Shown here piece after piece: positions 9,931-18,253 of a DNA stretch of 53,566 nt. The first letter of the stretch is position 1. Each line of letters begins with the position of its first letter. Origin of the DNA: Formosa sp. Hel1_33_131 (GTDB lineage Bacteria; Bacteroidota; Bacteroidia; Flavobacteriales; Flavobacteriaceae). The notes beneath the pieces were generated by a model. The model made no database searches, had not been told where the DNA came from, and saw nothing but the letters and a program-made list of their open reading frames with translations. The stretch covers positions 1-53,566 of the forward strand of contig CATEFX010000023.1 of NCBI GenBank assembly GCA_949499105.1, written 5' to 3'. Both the position numbers and the translations under genes were made by a program.

Positions 9931-10833
9931 ATGAAAAAAATGAAAAAAATGTTAGCATTAGTATTTACCATTGTAAGTATTATGCTTTATATGTCATGTG
10001 AAAATGATGGTGGGGACTCTGTTATAAATCTTCAAGACGGAGTTGTTCCAAATATGGAAAAAATAACAACAACTGATCAAATAATAGATTTAGTGACCGT
10101 TACGAATGGTGATCCTATCAATTTAGGTTTTTCAGCTTCTATAGCTCAAGGCAGTGCTGCAACTACTGATATTGTTGGGGTTTACACAACAGCAACGGGA
10201 TCTGTTTACAATGGTGTATTGTTTAGTGACATTACATTACCAAATGAATTTTCTTTATCTGCTGACGATATAGTTAATGCATTTACTGAACTAAACAATC
10301 CTAGTGATTTGCTTCTTGCAGATGTATTAGTAATTACAGCTAGATTTACGATGACAGATGGCACAGTGCTAAACTTAATTAATGAAGATGGATCACCTAA
10401 CTTGAGTAGTAACATTAGAAATACTGTTCTTTTTTCTACTTCAATAAGCTACCCTGTATCTTGCCCTTCAGACATTGGAGGAAATTATACAGTAGTCAGT
10501 AGTGGATTTTCTACTGACGGAGCACCAGTAAATAACCCAATAGTTAACTTTTCGTATGATGTCGTTGTTTCTGACAATGGCGGAGGAAGTTATACAATAT
10601 CGGATGGTGTAGCTGGAGTTTACCAAGATTGGTACTGCGTTCCTTATGGGTACTGTTTTGAGACTGAAGGTAGTTTTACCGATGTTTGCGGTACTCTTTC
10701 TGGGACATGGACTGAATCATTTGGATGTGAAATTAATTTAACAGGCGTAATTAATATGGATAGAACCCTGACAATAACATGGGCTAACTGTTTTGGCGAC
10801 ACCATTGAGGAAGCAATTTATACACTTAAATAA
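9931..10833 (+). CDS. Uncharacterised lipoprotein of the first SusCD locus
   Basis: A 300-residue predicted lipoprotein, lipobox cysteine at residue 23 (MSC) followed by acidic ENDGGD. I see two parts: an N-terminal segment of about 120 residues, and a C-terminal segment starting near CPSDIGGNYTV that is rich in beta-strand, glycine and cysteine and ends with ITWANCFGDTIEEAIYTLK. The 305-residue protein at 15961 has the same position and layout in the second locus. It lies 12 nt after SusD, so it is the third gene of the unit and probably an accessory ligand-binding surface protein (SusE/F-like role, inferred). Three in-frame ATGs (9931, 9940, 9949) leave the exact start open. Substrate not recognisable. 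Confidence 0.75.
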   Translation: MKKMKKMLALVFTIVSIMLYMSCENDGGDSVINLQDGVVPNMEKITTTDQIIDLVTVTNGDPINLGFSASIAQGSAATTDIVGVYTTATGSVYNGVLFSDITLPNEFSLSADDIVNAFTELNNPSDLLLADVLVITARFTMTDGTVLNLINEDGSPNLSSNIRNTVLFSTSISYPVSCPSDIGGNYTVVSSGFSTDGAPVNNPIVNFSYDVVVSDNGGGSYTISDGVAGVYQDWYCVPYGYCFETEGSFTDVCGTLSGTWTESFGCEINLTGVINMDRTLTITWANCFGDTIEEAIYTLK

Positions 10834-10842
10834 ATTTAAATA

Positions 10843-10870
10843 TCTGTATCACCCTAAAATCCGATACAGA
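10843..10870 (+). other. Hairpin just after the first locus
   Basis: Arms TCTGTATC and GATACAGA are perfectly complementary over 8 bp with a 12-nt loop, 9 nt after the lipoprotein stop codon. No U-tract follows, so this looks like a 3' end-stabilising or processing hairpin rather than a terminator by itself. Confidence 0.45.
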
Positions 10871-10893
10871 CTTTAAATAATTAAATTCTACTA

Positions 10894-10937
10894 AAATACC
10901 TCAACAAACCATGGTTTGTTGAGGTATTTATTTTTTA
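10894..10937 (+). terminator. Strong intrinsic terminator: 36-bp perfect palindrome plus T-rich tail
   Basis: Positions 10894-10929 are perfectly self-complementary (arm AAATACCTCAACAAACC, centre CATG), giving a stem of about 16 bp, followed by ATTTTTTA. It lies 60 nt after the last gene of the first SusCD locus and would end its transcript. Because both arms carry A/T flanks it could act in either direction. Confidence 0.8.
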
Positions 10938-11106
10938 TAAATTTTCTTTAGAGCTTGTGCTATTCATTTATTTACTAATACGTAACGTACAAGACAAATC
11001 AATTAACCACTAATCATTCATGAATCCATAGTTTGATGGGGTTTCTCAAACAATAACATGAATCAATACATCATTCCTAAATAATTGAAATCAATTTTCA
11101 AATCAA

Positions 11107-11131
11107 AAAACCACCCAATTCGGGTGGTTTT
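11107..11131 (+). terminator. Hairpin with ACCACCC/GGGTGGT stem, copy 1
   Basis: Stem AAAACCACCC with GGGTGGTTTT, loop AATTC, followed by CTTATG. The A-rich left side and T-rich right side fit a bidirectional intrinsic terminator. The same hairpin core, with nearly the same downstream bases, recurs at 20822-20850, so the two copies bracket the second SusCD locus. No gene ends immediately upstream, which is unusual for a terminator. Confidence 0.6.
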
Positions 11132-11300
11132 CTTATGTCAAAAATAATTAGTTTCTAAATAATTGAGTAATAAAGCAGCATATGGCTCCGTAAATTCAAT
11201 TATTGTTTAACAAATAAGATAAAACATGAACATAATATAATGATATAGTACAATTTAACTTATTATGTTTAATTATTAATAGAATTAAATAAACAAAAAG

Positions 11301-11331
11301 TTGGTTATTTAAGTTATAATCGTCACTTTTG
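11301..11331 (+). promoter_or_regulatory. Candidate promoter of the second SusCD locus
   Basis: TTG at 11301-11303, a 20-nt spacer, then CACTTTTG at 11324-11331. Against the Bacteroidetes consensus TTG-N17-23-TAnnTTTG only the first base of the -7 element differs. It leaves a leader of roughly 20-25 nt before the SusC ATG at 11360. Confidence 0.55.
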
Positions 11332-11359
11332 CGAGGACTAATTTAAATAAATAACAAAA

Positions 11360-14300
11360 ATGAAAACAAAGTTTAGAATCATTCTAACGCTATTCTTGGC
11401 GTTTACTGTGCAACTTTCATTCGCACAACAACTTACCGTAACAGGTACCGTTTCAGATGATAGTGGGATACCACTTATAGGAGCAACTGTAGCAATTGCA
11501 GGCACTTCGACTGGAACCACATCCGATTTTGACGGAAATTACTCTATTAAAGCTAACGAAGGCGATGTCCTTAGTGTTAGCTATGTAGGCTATTCGAGTC
11601 AAGACATTACTGTTGGAACAAGTACTACAGTAAATGTAACTTTAGCAGCAGACAACTCTTTAGAAGAAGTCGTTGTAACCGCTCTTGGTATTAAAAGAGA
11701 CGAAAAAGCTTTAGGATATTCCGTTCAAAGTATTAAAGGTGAAGGTATGACGGAAGCAAGAGAGAGTAACATCTCAAATGCTTTAAGTGGTAAAATTGCT
11801 GGGGTACAAGTAACTGGAACTTCTGGTAGCGTTGGTGCTTCCTCTAGAATTGTATTAAGGGGTAATGCTTCTATTACAGGTAATAACGAACCGTTATATG
11901 TAGTAGATGGTGTGCCAATCGATAACCGTAGTTTTGGAAACGCTGGTTCAGGTGGTGGAGTTGATTTACCAAATGGAGCTGCAGATATCAATCCAGACGA
12001 TATTGAATCGGTAACAGTCCTTAAAGGCCCTAATGCAGCTGCATTATATGGCTTAAGAGCCGGTAACGGTGTGATTGTAATCACAACTAAAAGAGGAACT
12101 GCTGGGAAAAAATTCAGTGTTTCTGTAAATAGTAACATTACATTCTCTAATCCTTTATTATTACCAAACTACCAAAACTCATATGGTCAAGGTGGTGATC
12201 CTTCTTACTTCGAATACGTAAACGGCGCAAGTGGCGGTGTTGGCGATGGTGTTGATGAGAGTTGGGGTCCTCCTTTGGATGTTGGTTTAGAATTTGTACA
12301 ATGGGATTCTCAGTTATATAGTGGACAACCATTACCATGGGTATCGCGTCCAAATAACGTAAGAGATTTCCTTGACACAGGTGTAAACACATCTAACAAT
12401 GTATCATTATCAAATGAAAACTTCAGATTATCTATTGGTAATTCAGAAGAATTAGGAATGGTACCAAATACGTCGTTGGAGAAAATAACGATTGGTCTTA
12501 GTGGTTCAATAGAATTAGGAGAACGTATGAATGCTGCTGTCTCTTTAAACTATTTCAATATTGATAGTGGAAACTTGCCAATCTCAGGATATAACAATGA
12601 GAATCCATTTCAACAATTTATATGGTCTGCAAGAAACGTAGATTTCCAATCACTTAGAGACTGGAGAAGTTTTCCTTTAGCGCCAGTAGGAACTGCTGCA
12701 GAAGGAACGCCTTTAAACTGGAATCATAATTTCCAAAACAATCCTTACTGGGTGTTAGAAACAAATCTTAACACATTTTCTAAAGATCGTTTAATTGGAA
12801 GTATCGATTTAAACTACGATTTAACGGATTGGATGTCTTTAAGTACTAAAATAGGAACAGACAGTTACAGTCAATTAGAGACGCAACGTCAAGCAATTGG
12901 AAGTAACAACGCCCAAAACGGTAGTTACTATGAAGTTCAAAGACGATTTGAAGAAATTAACGCGAGTGCGTTATTGACAATCAACAAAGCAATTTCTGAA
13001 GATATTGGATTCTCTCTTAGTGTCGGTGGAAACCAAATGAGAAGAACATACAATGCTATTTCAGGATACCTTCCTAGCTTAGAATTACCAAACTTATACA
13101 ACCTTTCAAACCTTCAAACAGGGGCGACTGCAAGTTTAAGTAGTAACCTAAGTGAGCAAGAAATTAGTAGTGCATATGCTTACGGACAATTTTCTTATAA
13201 AGAAATGGTGTTTTTAGACTTTACTGCTAGAAATGACTGGGCAAGTATTTTACCAGTCGCAAACAATTCATTCTTTTACCCATCAGTCGCTGGATCCCTT
13301 TTAATATCTAAAATGGTTGATCTTTCTGCTGCTAAAATCGATTTCTTAAAAGTAAGAGGTGGATGGTCAGAAGTTGGTAGTACGGGTGCTTTAGGTGCTT
13401 ATGCAATCAACTCGACGTTTGGTTTAGCGAATACAGGATTTGGTAACCAAGGATATTCTCCAAACACACAGTACAACCCGAACTTAAAAGCGGAAACTGT
13501 CACTGGAGTTGAATTTGGTTTAGATGCTAGATTATTTTCGAACAGAGTTCGTTTAAGTGCTACATACTATGATCAATTGAGTGAGGATTTACTTGTACCA
13601 ATTCAAGTTTCTTCTTCAACTGGATTTACAAATTCATGGGATAATATTGCCGATATGAGCAATAAAGGTATTGAATTACAAATAGGTGCGACCATCATCG
13701 ATAAAGGAGATTTCTCTTTTGATTTTGATTTAAACTGGGCTAAAAATGAGAGTGAAGTAACCTCTCTTGGTGGCTTAGATACGTATGTACTTGGTCAACA
13801 ATGGGGAGTTTCATTAGAAGCACGTCCAGGTCTTCCTTACGGTTCTATTGTAGGACGTGATTTCTCAAGAACAGCTGACGGACAAGTTATTTATAGTAAC
13901 GGTCTTCCTGTAATTGATTCAACTCAAAAAGTTCTTGGAAACATTGCTCCAGATTGGACTGGGGGTGCCAACTTTAGTTTCAAATACAAAAACTTCAGCT
14001 TAGCAGCACTTGTAGATGCTAAGATTGGTGGCGATGTACACAGTATGACGTACTCTTGGGGTCGTTATGCAGGTACCTTAGAAGAATCACTTATTGGTCG
14101 TGAGACTGGAGTTGTTGGAAACGGTGTTAGAGCTGATGGTAACGGAGGGTTTGTACCTAACGATGTTACTGTTTCTGCAAAATCATTTAACCAAGCATCT
14201 TACAGTAACAGTGTTGAATCAAGTGCAATATTTGATGCATCATATGTGAAGTTAAGACAAGTGACTTTCGGGTATTCTTTACCATCTAAATTCCTTGACA

Positions 14301-14482
14301 GACTTCCTTTTGAATCTATGAAAGTTTCAGTAGTAGGAAGAAACTTAGCATTGCTTTACAAAAATGCACCACACATCGATCCTGAAACTGGATTTAGTAG
14401 TTCAAATGGAGAACAAGGTCAAGAATTTGGTCAGTATCCTTCTGCTAGAACAATTGGTTTTAACGTAAACTTAAAATTCTAA
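11360..14482 (+). CDS. SusC-like TonB-dependent outer-membrane transporter, second locus
   Basis: A 1040-residue SusC/RagA-family transporter. It has a signal peptide (about 1-22, cleaved after SFA), a carboxypeptidase-regulatory-like domain with TSDFDGNYSIKA and VSYVGYSSQ (about 26-100), the TonB-box region LEEVVVTALGIKR, a plug domain with the SusC signature AALYGLRAGNGVIVITTKRG (near 226-245), and a long barrel ending GFNVNLKF. The signal peptide and regulatory domain are very like those of the SusC at 5048, but most barrel sequence differs, suggesting different ligands. The SusD partner starts 10 nt after its stop. The locus also encodes an M4 protease, so a peptide ligand is a reasonable inference. 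Confidence 0.95.
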   Translation: MKTKFRIILTLFLAFTVQLSFAQQLTVTGTVSDDSGIPLIGATVAIAGTSTGTTSDFDGNYSIKANEGDVLSVSYVGYSSQDITVGTSTTVNVTLAADNSLEEVVVTALGIKRDEKALGYSVQSIKGEGMTEARESNISNALSGKIAGVQVTGTSGSVGASSRIVLRGNASITGNNEPLYVVDGVPIDNRSFGNAGSGGGVDLPNGAADINPDDIESVTVLKGPNAAALYGLRAGNGVIVITTKRGTAGKKFSVSVNSNITFSNPLLLPNYQNSYGQGGDPSYFEYVNGASGGVGDGVDESWGPPLDVGLEFVQWDSQLYSGQPLPWVSRPNNVRDFLDTGVNTSNNVSLSNENFRLSIGNSEELGMVPNTSLEKITIGLSGSIELGERMNAAVSLNYFNIDSGNLPISGYNNENPFQQFIWSARNVDFQSLRDWRSFPLAPVGTAAEGTPLNWNHNFQNNPYWVLETNLNTFSKDRLIGSIDLNYDLTDWMSLSTKIGTDSYSQLETQRQAIGSNNAQNGSYYEVQRRFEEINASALLTINKAISEDIGFSLSVGGNQMRRTYNAISGYLPSLELPNLYNLSNLQTGATASLSSNLSEQEISSAYAYGQFSYKEMVFLDFTARNDWASILPVANNSFFYPSVAGSLLISKMVDLSAAKIDFLKVRGGWSEVGSTGALGAYAINSTFGLANTGFGNQGYSPNTQYNPNLKAETVTGVEFGLDARLFSNRVRLSATYYDQLSEDLLVPIQVSSSTGFTNSWDNIADMSNKGIELQIGATIIDKGDFSFDFDLNWAKNESEVTSLGGLDTYVLGQQWGVSLEARPGLPYGSIVGRDFSRTADGQVIYSNGLPVIDSTQKVLGNIAPDWTGGANFSFKYKNFSLAALVDAKIGGDVHSMTYSWGRYAGTLEESLIGRETGVVGNGVRADGNGGFVPNDVTVSAKSFNQASYSNSVESSAIFDASYVKLRQVTFGYSLPSKFLDRLPFESMKVSVVGRNLALLYKNAPHIDPETGFSSSNGEQGQEFGQYPSARTIGFNVNLKF

Positions 14483-14492
14483 AAAAAAAATT

Positions 14493-15935
14493 ATGAAAAA
14501 CATAAACATTATACTATATGCTTTTTTAAGTTTTGTACTAGTAACAGGCTGTACAAAAGACTTTGAAGAGCTAAATCAAGATCCTAACAACCCGGTCGCA
14601 ATTCCTGCGCACTTGTTATTAGGATATGCACAAAGAAGCTTTGTGAACACCATCTACGGCGTTCAAGCTGGAGGAGATATGGGTGAATGCTGGGCACAAC
14701 ACTGGTCCAAAGTTCAGTACAACGACGAAGCACGATACGTACCACGTAGAGGTGTAATTGACGGTGTATGGAACAGCATCTATACCTTAACAATTTCGGA
14801 GTCGTCAGCAATGTATGACTTAGCTGAAGTTGATGGAAACACCAACTTACAAGGAGTTGCATTAGTAATGCAGGCCATTGGATACCAAACGCTAACAGAG
14901 CTTTATGGTCCAATTCCTTTTACACAATCAATAGATGGTGCGGTTTTACAACCAGCATATGACAGCGAAAGTGTTGTTTTTGAAGGCGTTATTCAAATGC
15001 TAACGGATGCTGCTGCACTTTTATCTAGTGGATCTGGAAGTATCGTTCCAAGTTCAGATTTATTTTACGGTGGTGACACAACAAAATGGTTAAAACTTGC
15101 AAACTCTTTGAAGTTTAGAGCGCTTATGCGTATCTCTTCTACAAGAAGTGTCGGTGCAGAATTACAAGCAATTGTAAATTCAGGAATGGTCTTTGGATCG
15201 AATGCAGACAATGCTCAGTTAACTTACTTATCAGCAGCTCCAGACGGTAACCCAATTTGGGAAACAATCGTTGACGGTGCTAGAGTTGAATATAAAGTAA
15301 ACACGGTGTTAGTTGAATTATTATCTAGTCTTGGAGATCCTCGTTTAGAAGTCTATGCTGCACCTGCAGAATCGGATGGAGTTATTAGAGGAAAACCTTC
15401 TGGATACGGAAATCAAACAACACTTCCAAATGAAGATTTAGGATATACCTATGCAGACATCTCTGGATTAGGAGATTTTTACCTAAACCCAGAATTACCG
15501 GGTGTGGTGATGTCTTATTCTCAATTATACTTCTTAATGGCTGAAGCGGCTAACAAAGGGTATATTTCTGGTGGACTTGCAACTGTAAACACATTCTATA
15601 ACAAAGGTATTACAGCTAGTTTTGCTGCAAATGGCTTAGACGCTGCTGAATACTTAGCAAAAGATGGAATATCAATTGGATCAGCTTCAGAAGGTCGAAC
15701 AAAAATTGCAACCCAACAATGGATCGCTTTATTTGGACAAGGATTTGAAACGTGGACGGAATGGAGACGTACAAAGCTTCCTGTATTAGCACCAGCTGTT
15801 GAGGGAGATATTGCTGAAATCCCTTCTAGATTTTATTACCCAACATTAGAACCTTCTTTGAATAATGCAAATTATCAAACAGCGACTTCTAGTATTGGTG
15901 GTGACTTATTAACCTCTACTTTATTCTGGCAATAA
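14493..15935 (+). CDS. SusD/RagB-like surface lipoprotein, second locus
   Basis: A 480-residue SusD-type lipoprotein, lipobox VTGC with the cysteine at residue 20, followed by TKDFEELN, which resembles known surface-export signals of flavobacterial lipoproteins. The segment DFEELNQDPNNPVAIP is the typical opening of SusD-like_2 proteins. Further landmarks are MQAIGYQTLTELYGPIPFTQ, the region DTTKWLKLANSLKFRALMRI and the late QQWIALFGQGFETWTEWRRT. It would bind ligand at the cell surface and deliver it to the SusC encoded just upstream. It is about 80 residues shorter than the SusD of the first locus. Confidence 0.94.
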   Translation: MKNINIILYAFLSFVLVTGCTKDFEELNQDPNNPVAIPAHLLLGYAQRSFVNTIYGVQAGGDMGECWAQHWSKVQYNDEARYVPRRGVIDGVWNSIYTLTISESSAMYDLAEVDGNTNLQGVALVMQAIGYQTLTELYGPIPFTQSIDGAVLQPAYDSESVVFEGVIQMLTDAAALLSSGSGSIVPSSDLFYGGDTTKWLKLANSLKFRALMRISSTRSVGAELQAIVNSGMVFGSNADNAQLTYLSAAPDGNPIWETIVDGARVEYKVNTVLVELLSSLGDPRLEVYAAPAESDGVIRGKPSGYGNQTTLPNEDLGYTYADISGLGDFYLNPELPGVVMSYSQLYFLMAEAANKGYISGGLATVNTFYNKGITASFAANGLDAAEYLAKDGISIGSASEGRTKIATQQWIALFGQGFETWTEWRRTKLPVLAPAVEGDIAEIPSRFYYPTLEPSLNNANYQTATSSIGGDLLTSTLFWQ

Positions 15936-15960
15936 TAATTAACACTAAAAAAATATAAAA

Positions 15961-16878
15961 ATGAAAAAAATCAAATATTTAATCCTCCCACTAATCGCAT
16001 TATTTGCATTTACATCTTGTATAGATGAAGATAATGATGAATTAACAGGAGATGCTACAACAGGTGGACTTGTGAAAGTTAACAATCCACTACTTAGTTA
16101 CGTTGTTGGTGGTGGAAACACATACAGCGCAACAGCTTCTATTTACCAAGGAGCCGTACAGACATCGTCTGTTTCAATTTACAATTCCTTTACAAATTCA
16201 GTAACAGGCGACGTAAGTAATCGAGTCTTATTAGAAACTATTGCAATTACAGATACAACTATTGGATCTATTAGTAGTTTTGGTCTGTCGTTTACCTATG
16301 AAGATTTAATTGCGAATATTCAAATTAATGGTGCTGCATTGCCAGCTAATGACGGTCAACTTAATATTGGTGATTTCTGGAATTTAGAATATGTTTCATC
16401 GACTTCTGAGGGCGGAGCACTTAACAATGCTAAAACCACTAAAGTTGCTGTGGGGACACGTTATGCAGGAATCTATACCGTAACAGAAAGTGCATACTGG
16501 AATTCTGGTGGGTATATAGACCATTGGGATGATACCGATAGAATTATTGAATCTGTAGATGCAACTATTTATAGACATGCAGGTCTAGCGTATTGGGACG
16601 ATAATGAATTTTTCTTTACAGTCGACAACACAACAGGCTACATTACAGTAATGGATGTAGACTTAGAGGATGCCGCTTTATTGCTAAATAGTTCGCCTGC
16701 AATGACCTGTGAAGGTGCTGGAGGCGCGTTTGAATCTTTAACATGTGGACCATCAACTTCATTTGCAAATCCTGACGATGTTAATGGTATCGATGAATTA
16801 AATTTCACAGTTGGATACTTTAGAGGTGTTGGAGCGACAAGAGAGTTTTATGAGAAATTGGTAAAACAAGTTGATTAA
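15961..16878 (+). CDS. Uncharacterised lipoprotein of the second SusCD locus
   Basis: A 305-residue predicted lipoprotein: signal, lipobox TSC with cysteine at residue 20, then acidic IDEDNDEL. The first half (YSATASIYQGAVQTSSVSIY and following) and the second half starting near RYAGIYTVTESAYW mirror the two-part layout of the lipoprotein at 9931 in the first locus. It is rich in aromatic and acidic residues, as surface binding proteins often are. It lies 25 nt after SusD and 20 nt before the next lipoprotein, so it is in the same operon. A SusE/F-like auxiliary binding role is inferred from position only. Confidence 0.75.
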   Translation: MKKIKYLILPLIALFAFTSCIDEDNDELTGDATTGGLVKVNNPLLSYVVGGGNTYSATASIYQGAVQTSSVSIYNSFTNSVTGDVSNRVLLETIAITDTTIGSISSFGLSFTYEDLIANIQINGAALPANDGQLNIGDFWNLEYVSSTSEGGALNNAKTTKVAVGTRYAGIYTVTESAYWNSGGYIDHWDDTDRIIESVDATIYRHAGLAYWDDNEFFFTVDNTTGYITVMDVDLEDAALLLNSSPAMTCEGAGGAFESLTCGPSTSFANPDDVNGIDELNFTVGYFRGVGATREFYEKLVKQVD

Positions 16879-16898
16879 TTAACATATAGATATATAAT

Positions 16899-18176
16899 AT
16901 GAAAAACAAATTTTTAAAAATAGCTTTAGTACTGAGTGCGATCATTCTTACTACAGCGTGTACTGAAGATGATGCTACAGGAGATGCTACAAATGCACCT
17001 TCTAGCCCATCATTAACAGTGGCATTAGATTTTGAAGGCGAGCAATCGCTTGTAGAAGCTGAAACCACTTATGGGTTTACCGTAAGCATCAGCGAAATTC
17101 AAATTACGAATGTGAGAGTACACCTTTCACAAACAGATGGAGACGCTACTAAAGGAGATGATTTCGATTTCCCATCAACAGTAACCATTGCTGCTGGAAC
17201 TACATCTATTTCGGATGTATTCACCATTCATGCAGATGAAATACTTGAAGATACGGAAACAGCGACCATTCAAATTACGGATGGGACAGAAGCAAATTTA
17301 AATTCAATTTCTGGAACTTCAGTTACGTTTAGCATTATGAACCATGCTGAAGGGGATTTGGCCATTGGATTGTCTTGGGCGGCTTCTAGTGCAGTCACTG
17401 ATAATTATGGAGAAACAATTGAAGCAACTGATTTAGCGGACATGCGTTTGTTAATTACAGACGTGCCTTATACAGGAATTCTAACAGAAGAAGACGGATC
17501 TGGGTTTGAAACGCTTAATTTTCTAGGTACATATCCTGATGGAGAGTATTATATTGTTGCTGATTTTTACGAGGCAAATGAAATTCCTATCAATCTAGAC
17601 CTTGAGCTTACGCTTGATCAAGTTGGAGTCATTAATGGGGCAAGCCATAGTTTCCCAGCCGCAGTGAATACTACTGACGCTTGTGCTGATTTGCATTACA
17701 TATTAGCAAAAGTAACGAAGCTTGGAGAAGAATATACAATTGAGAAAGTCGGTGAAAAAAGCACCATGGATTTAGCAAATTATGTTGGAACCTGGTCAGG
17801 TGAAGACATGTGGGGTGATACTGAAGTAACCACTACGCTTAATGCAGACGGCGTTCTTGAAATCACTGGAATTGGCGTAACTTTCATGACTGATGCAGAT
17901 GCGTGGGGAGAGACGATTTTAGAACAAGAAATACTGTTAATGGATGTTGATGAAACTACGGGTAGTTTTACAATTGAAGAACAATACTACATGAAAACTG
18001 AGTATGATGGAGCAGTTCAAGATTTATACTATTTAAGTGGGACTGGAACCATTGATCCATGTACAAATACAATGGATTTAGAATACGATTTCGTACAAGA
18101 CGGTACTTCTTACGTAGATTGGTTGACACAATACGGCTATTTCTTTCATGAAATAAATGTATTGAATGAAGAATAA
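16899..18176 (+). CDS. Lipoprotein with a Calx-beta-like domain
   Basis: A 425-residue predicted lipoprotein, lipobox TTAC with cysteine at residue 21 followed by TEDDATGD. Residues about 45-150 look like a Calx-beta domain: the pattern GDATKGDDFDFPSTVTIAAG, then FTIHADEILEDTETATIQI, is the classic strand and calcium-loop arrangement. The C-terminal third (from about DLANYVGTWSGEDMW) is a beta-rich region resembling the last part of the neighbouring lipoproteins. Calx-beta modules often serve as surface or adhesive modules and may bind calcium. It is the fourth gene of the second locus and is followed by a terminator hairpin at 18195. Ligand unknown. Confidence 0.78.
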   Translation: MKNKFLKIALVLSAIILTTACTEDDATGDATNAPSSPSLTVALDFEGEQSLVEAETTYGFTVSISEIQITNVRVHLSQTDGDATKGDDFDFPSTVTIAAGTTSISDVFTIHADEILEDTETATIQITDGTEANLNSISGTSVTFSIMNHAEGDLAIGLSWAASSAVTDNYGETIEATDLADMRLLITDVPYTGILTEEDGSGFETLNFLGTYPDGEYYIVADFYEANEIPINLDLELTLDQVGVINGASHSFPAAVNTTDACADLHYILAKVTKLGEEYTIEKVGEKSTMDLANYVGTWSGEDMWGDTEVTTTLNADGVLEITGIGVTFMTDADAWGETILEQEILLMDVDETTGSFTIEEQYYMKTEYDGAVQDLYYLSGTGTIDPCTNTMDLEYDFVQDGTSYVDWLTQYGYFFHEINVLNEE

Positions 18177-18194
18177 TAAGTAAAATAAAAATAT

Positions 18195-18226
18195 AAAAGG
18201 GGCTATCGAATAGATAGCCCCTTTTT
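18195..18226 (+). terminator. Intrinsic terminator between the SusCD lipoprotein genes and the M4 protease gene
   Basis: Stem AAAAGGGGCTATC with GATAGCCCCTTTT, a 13-bp perfect stem with loop GAATA, followed by T-rich sequence. It starts 18 nt after the stop of the Calx-beta lipoprotein and ends only 28 nt before the protease ATG. No clear promoter fits in that gap, so it may act as a partial terminator lowering protease expression relative to the transport genes (inference). Confidence 0.8.
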
Positions 18227-18253
18227 AATTAAAATAACATAAATATATAGATC

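Larger units (their letters stand above)
10834..11359. other. 526-nt gene-free region between the two SusCD loci
   Basis: No credible gene is visible. The region holds three hairpins (10843-10870, 10894-10929, 11107-11131) and the candidate promoter of the second locus (11301-11331). The 12-mer CTAAATAATTGA occurs at 11077-11088 and again at 11155-11166, flanking the third hairpin; in such AT-rich DNA this may be chance. No tRNA-like fold was recognised. Confidence 0.6.

Noticed and set aside
5048-10833. The first locus as a polysaccharide-utilisation locus in the strict sense.
   Set aside because: No CAZyme or sulfatase gene is present in the locus or nearby, so a glycan substrate is not supported by the window.
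11077-11166. 12-bp direct repeats CTAAATAATTGA flanking a hairpin, possible target duplication.
   Set aside because: The repeats are 66 nt apart around AT-rich sequence, no inverted terminal repeats accompany them, and 12-mers of this composition can recur by chance.
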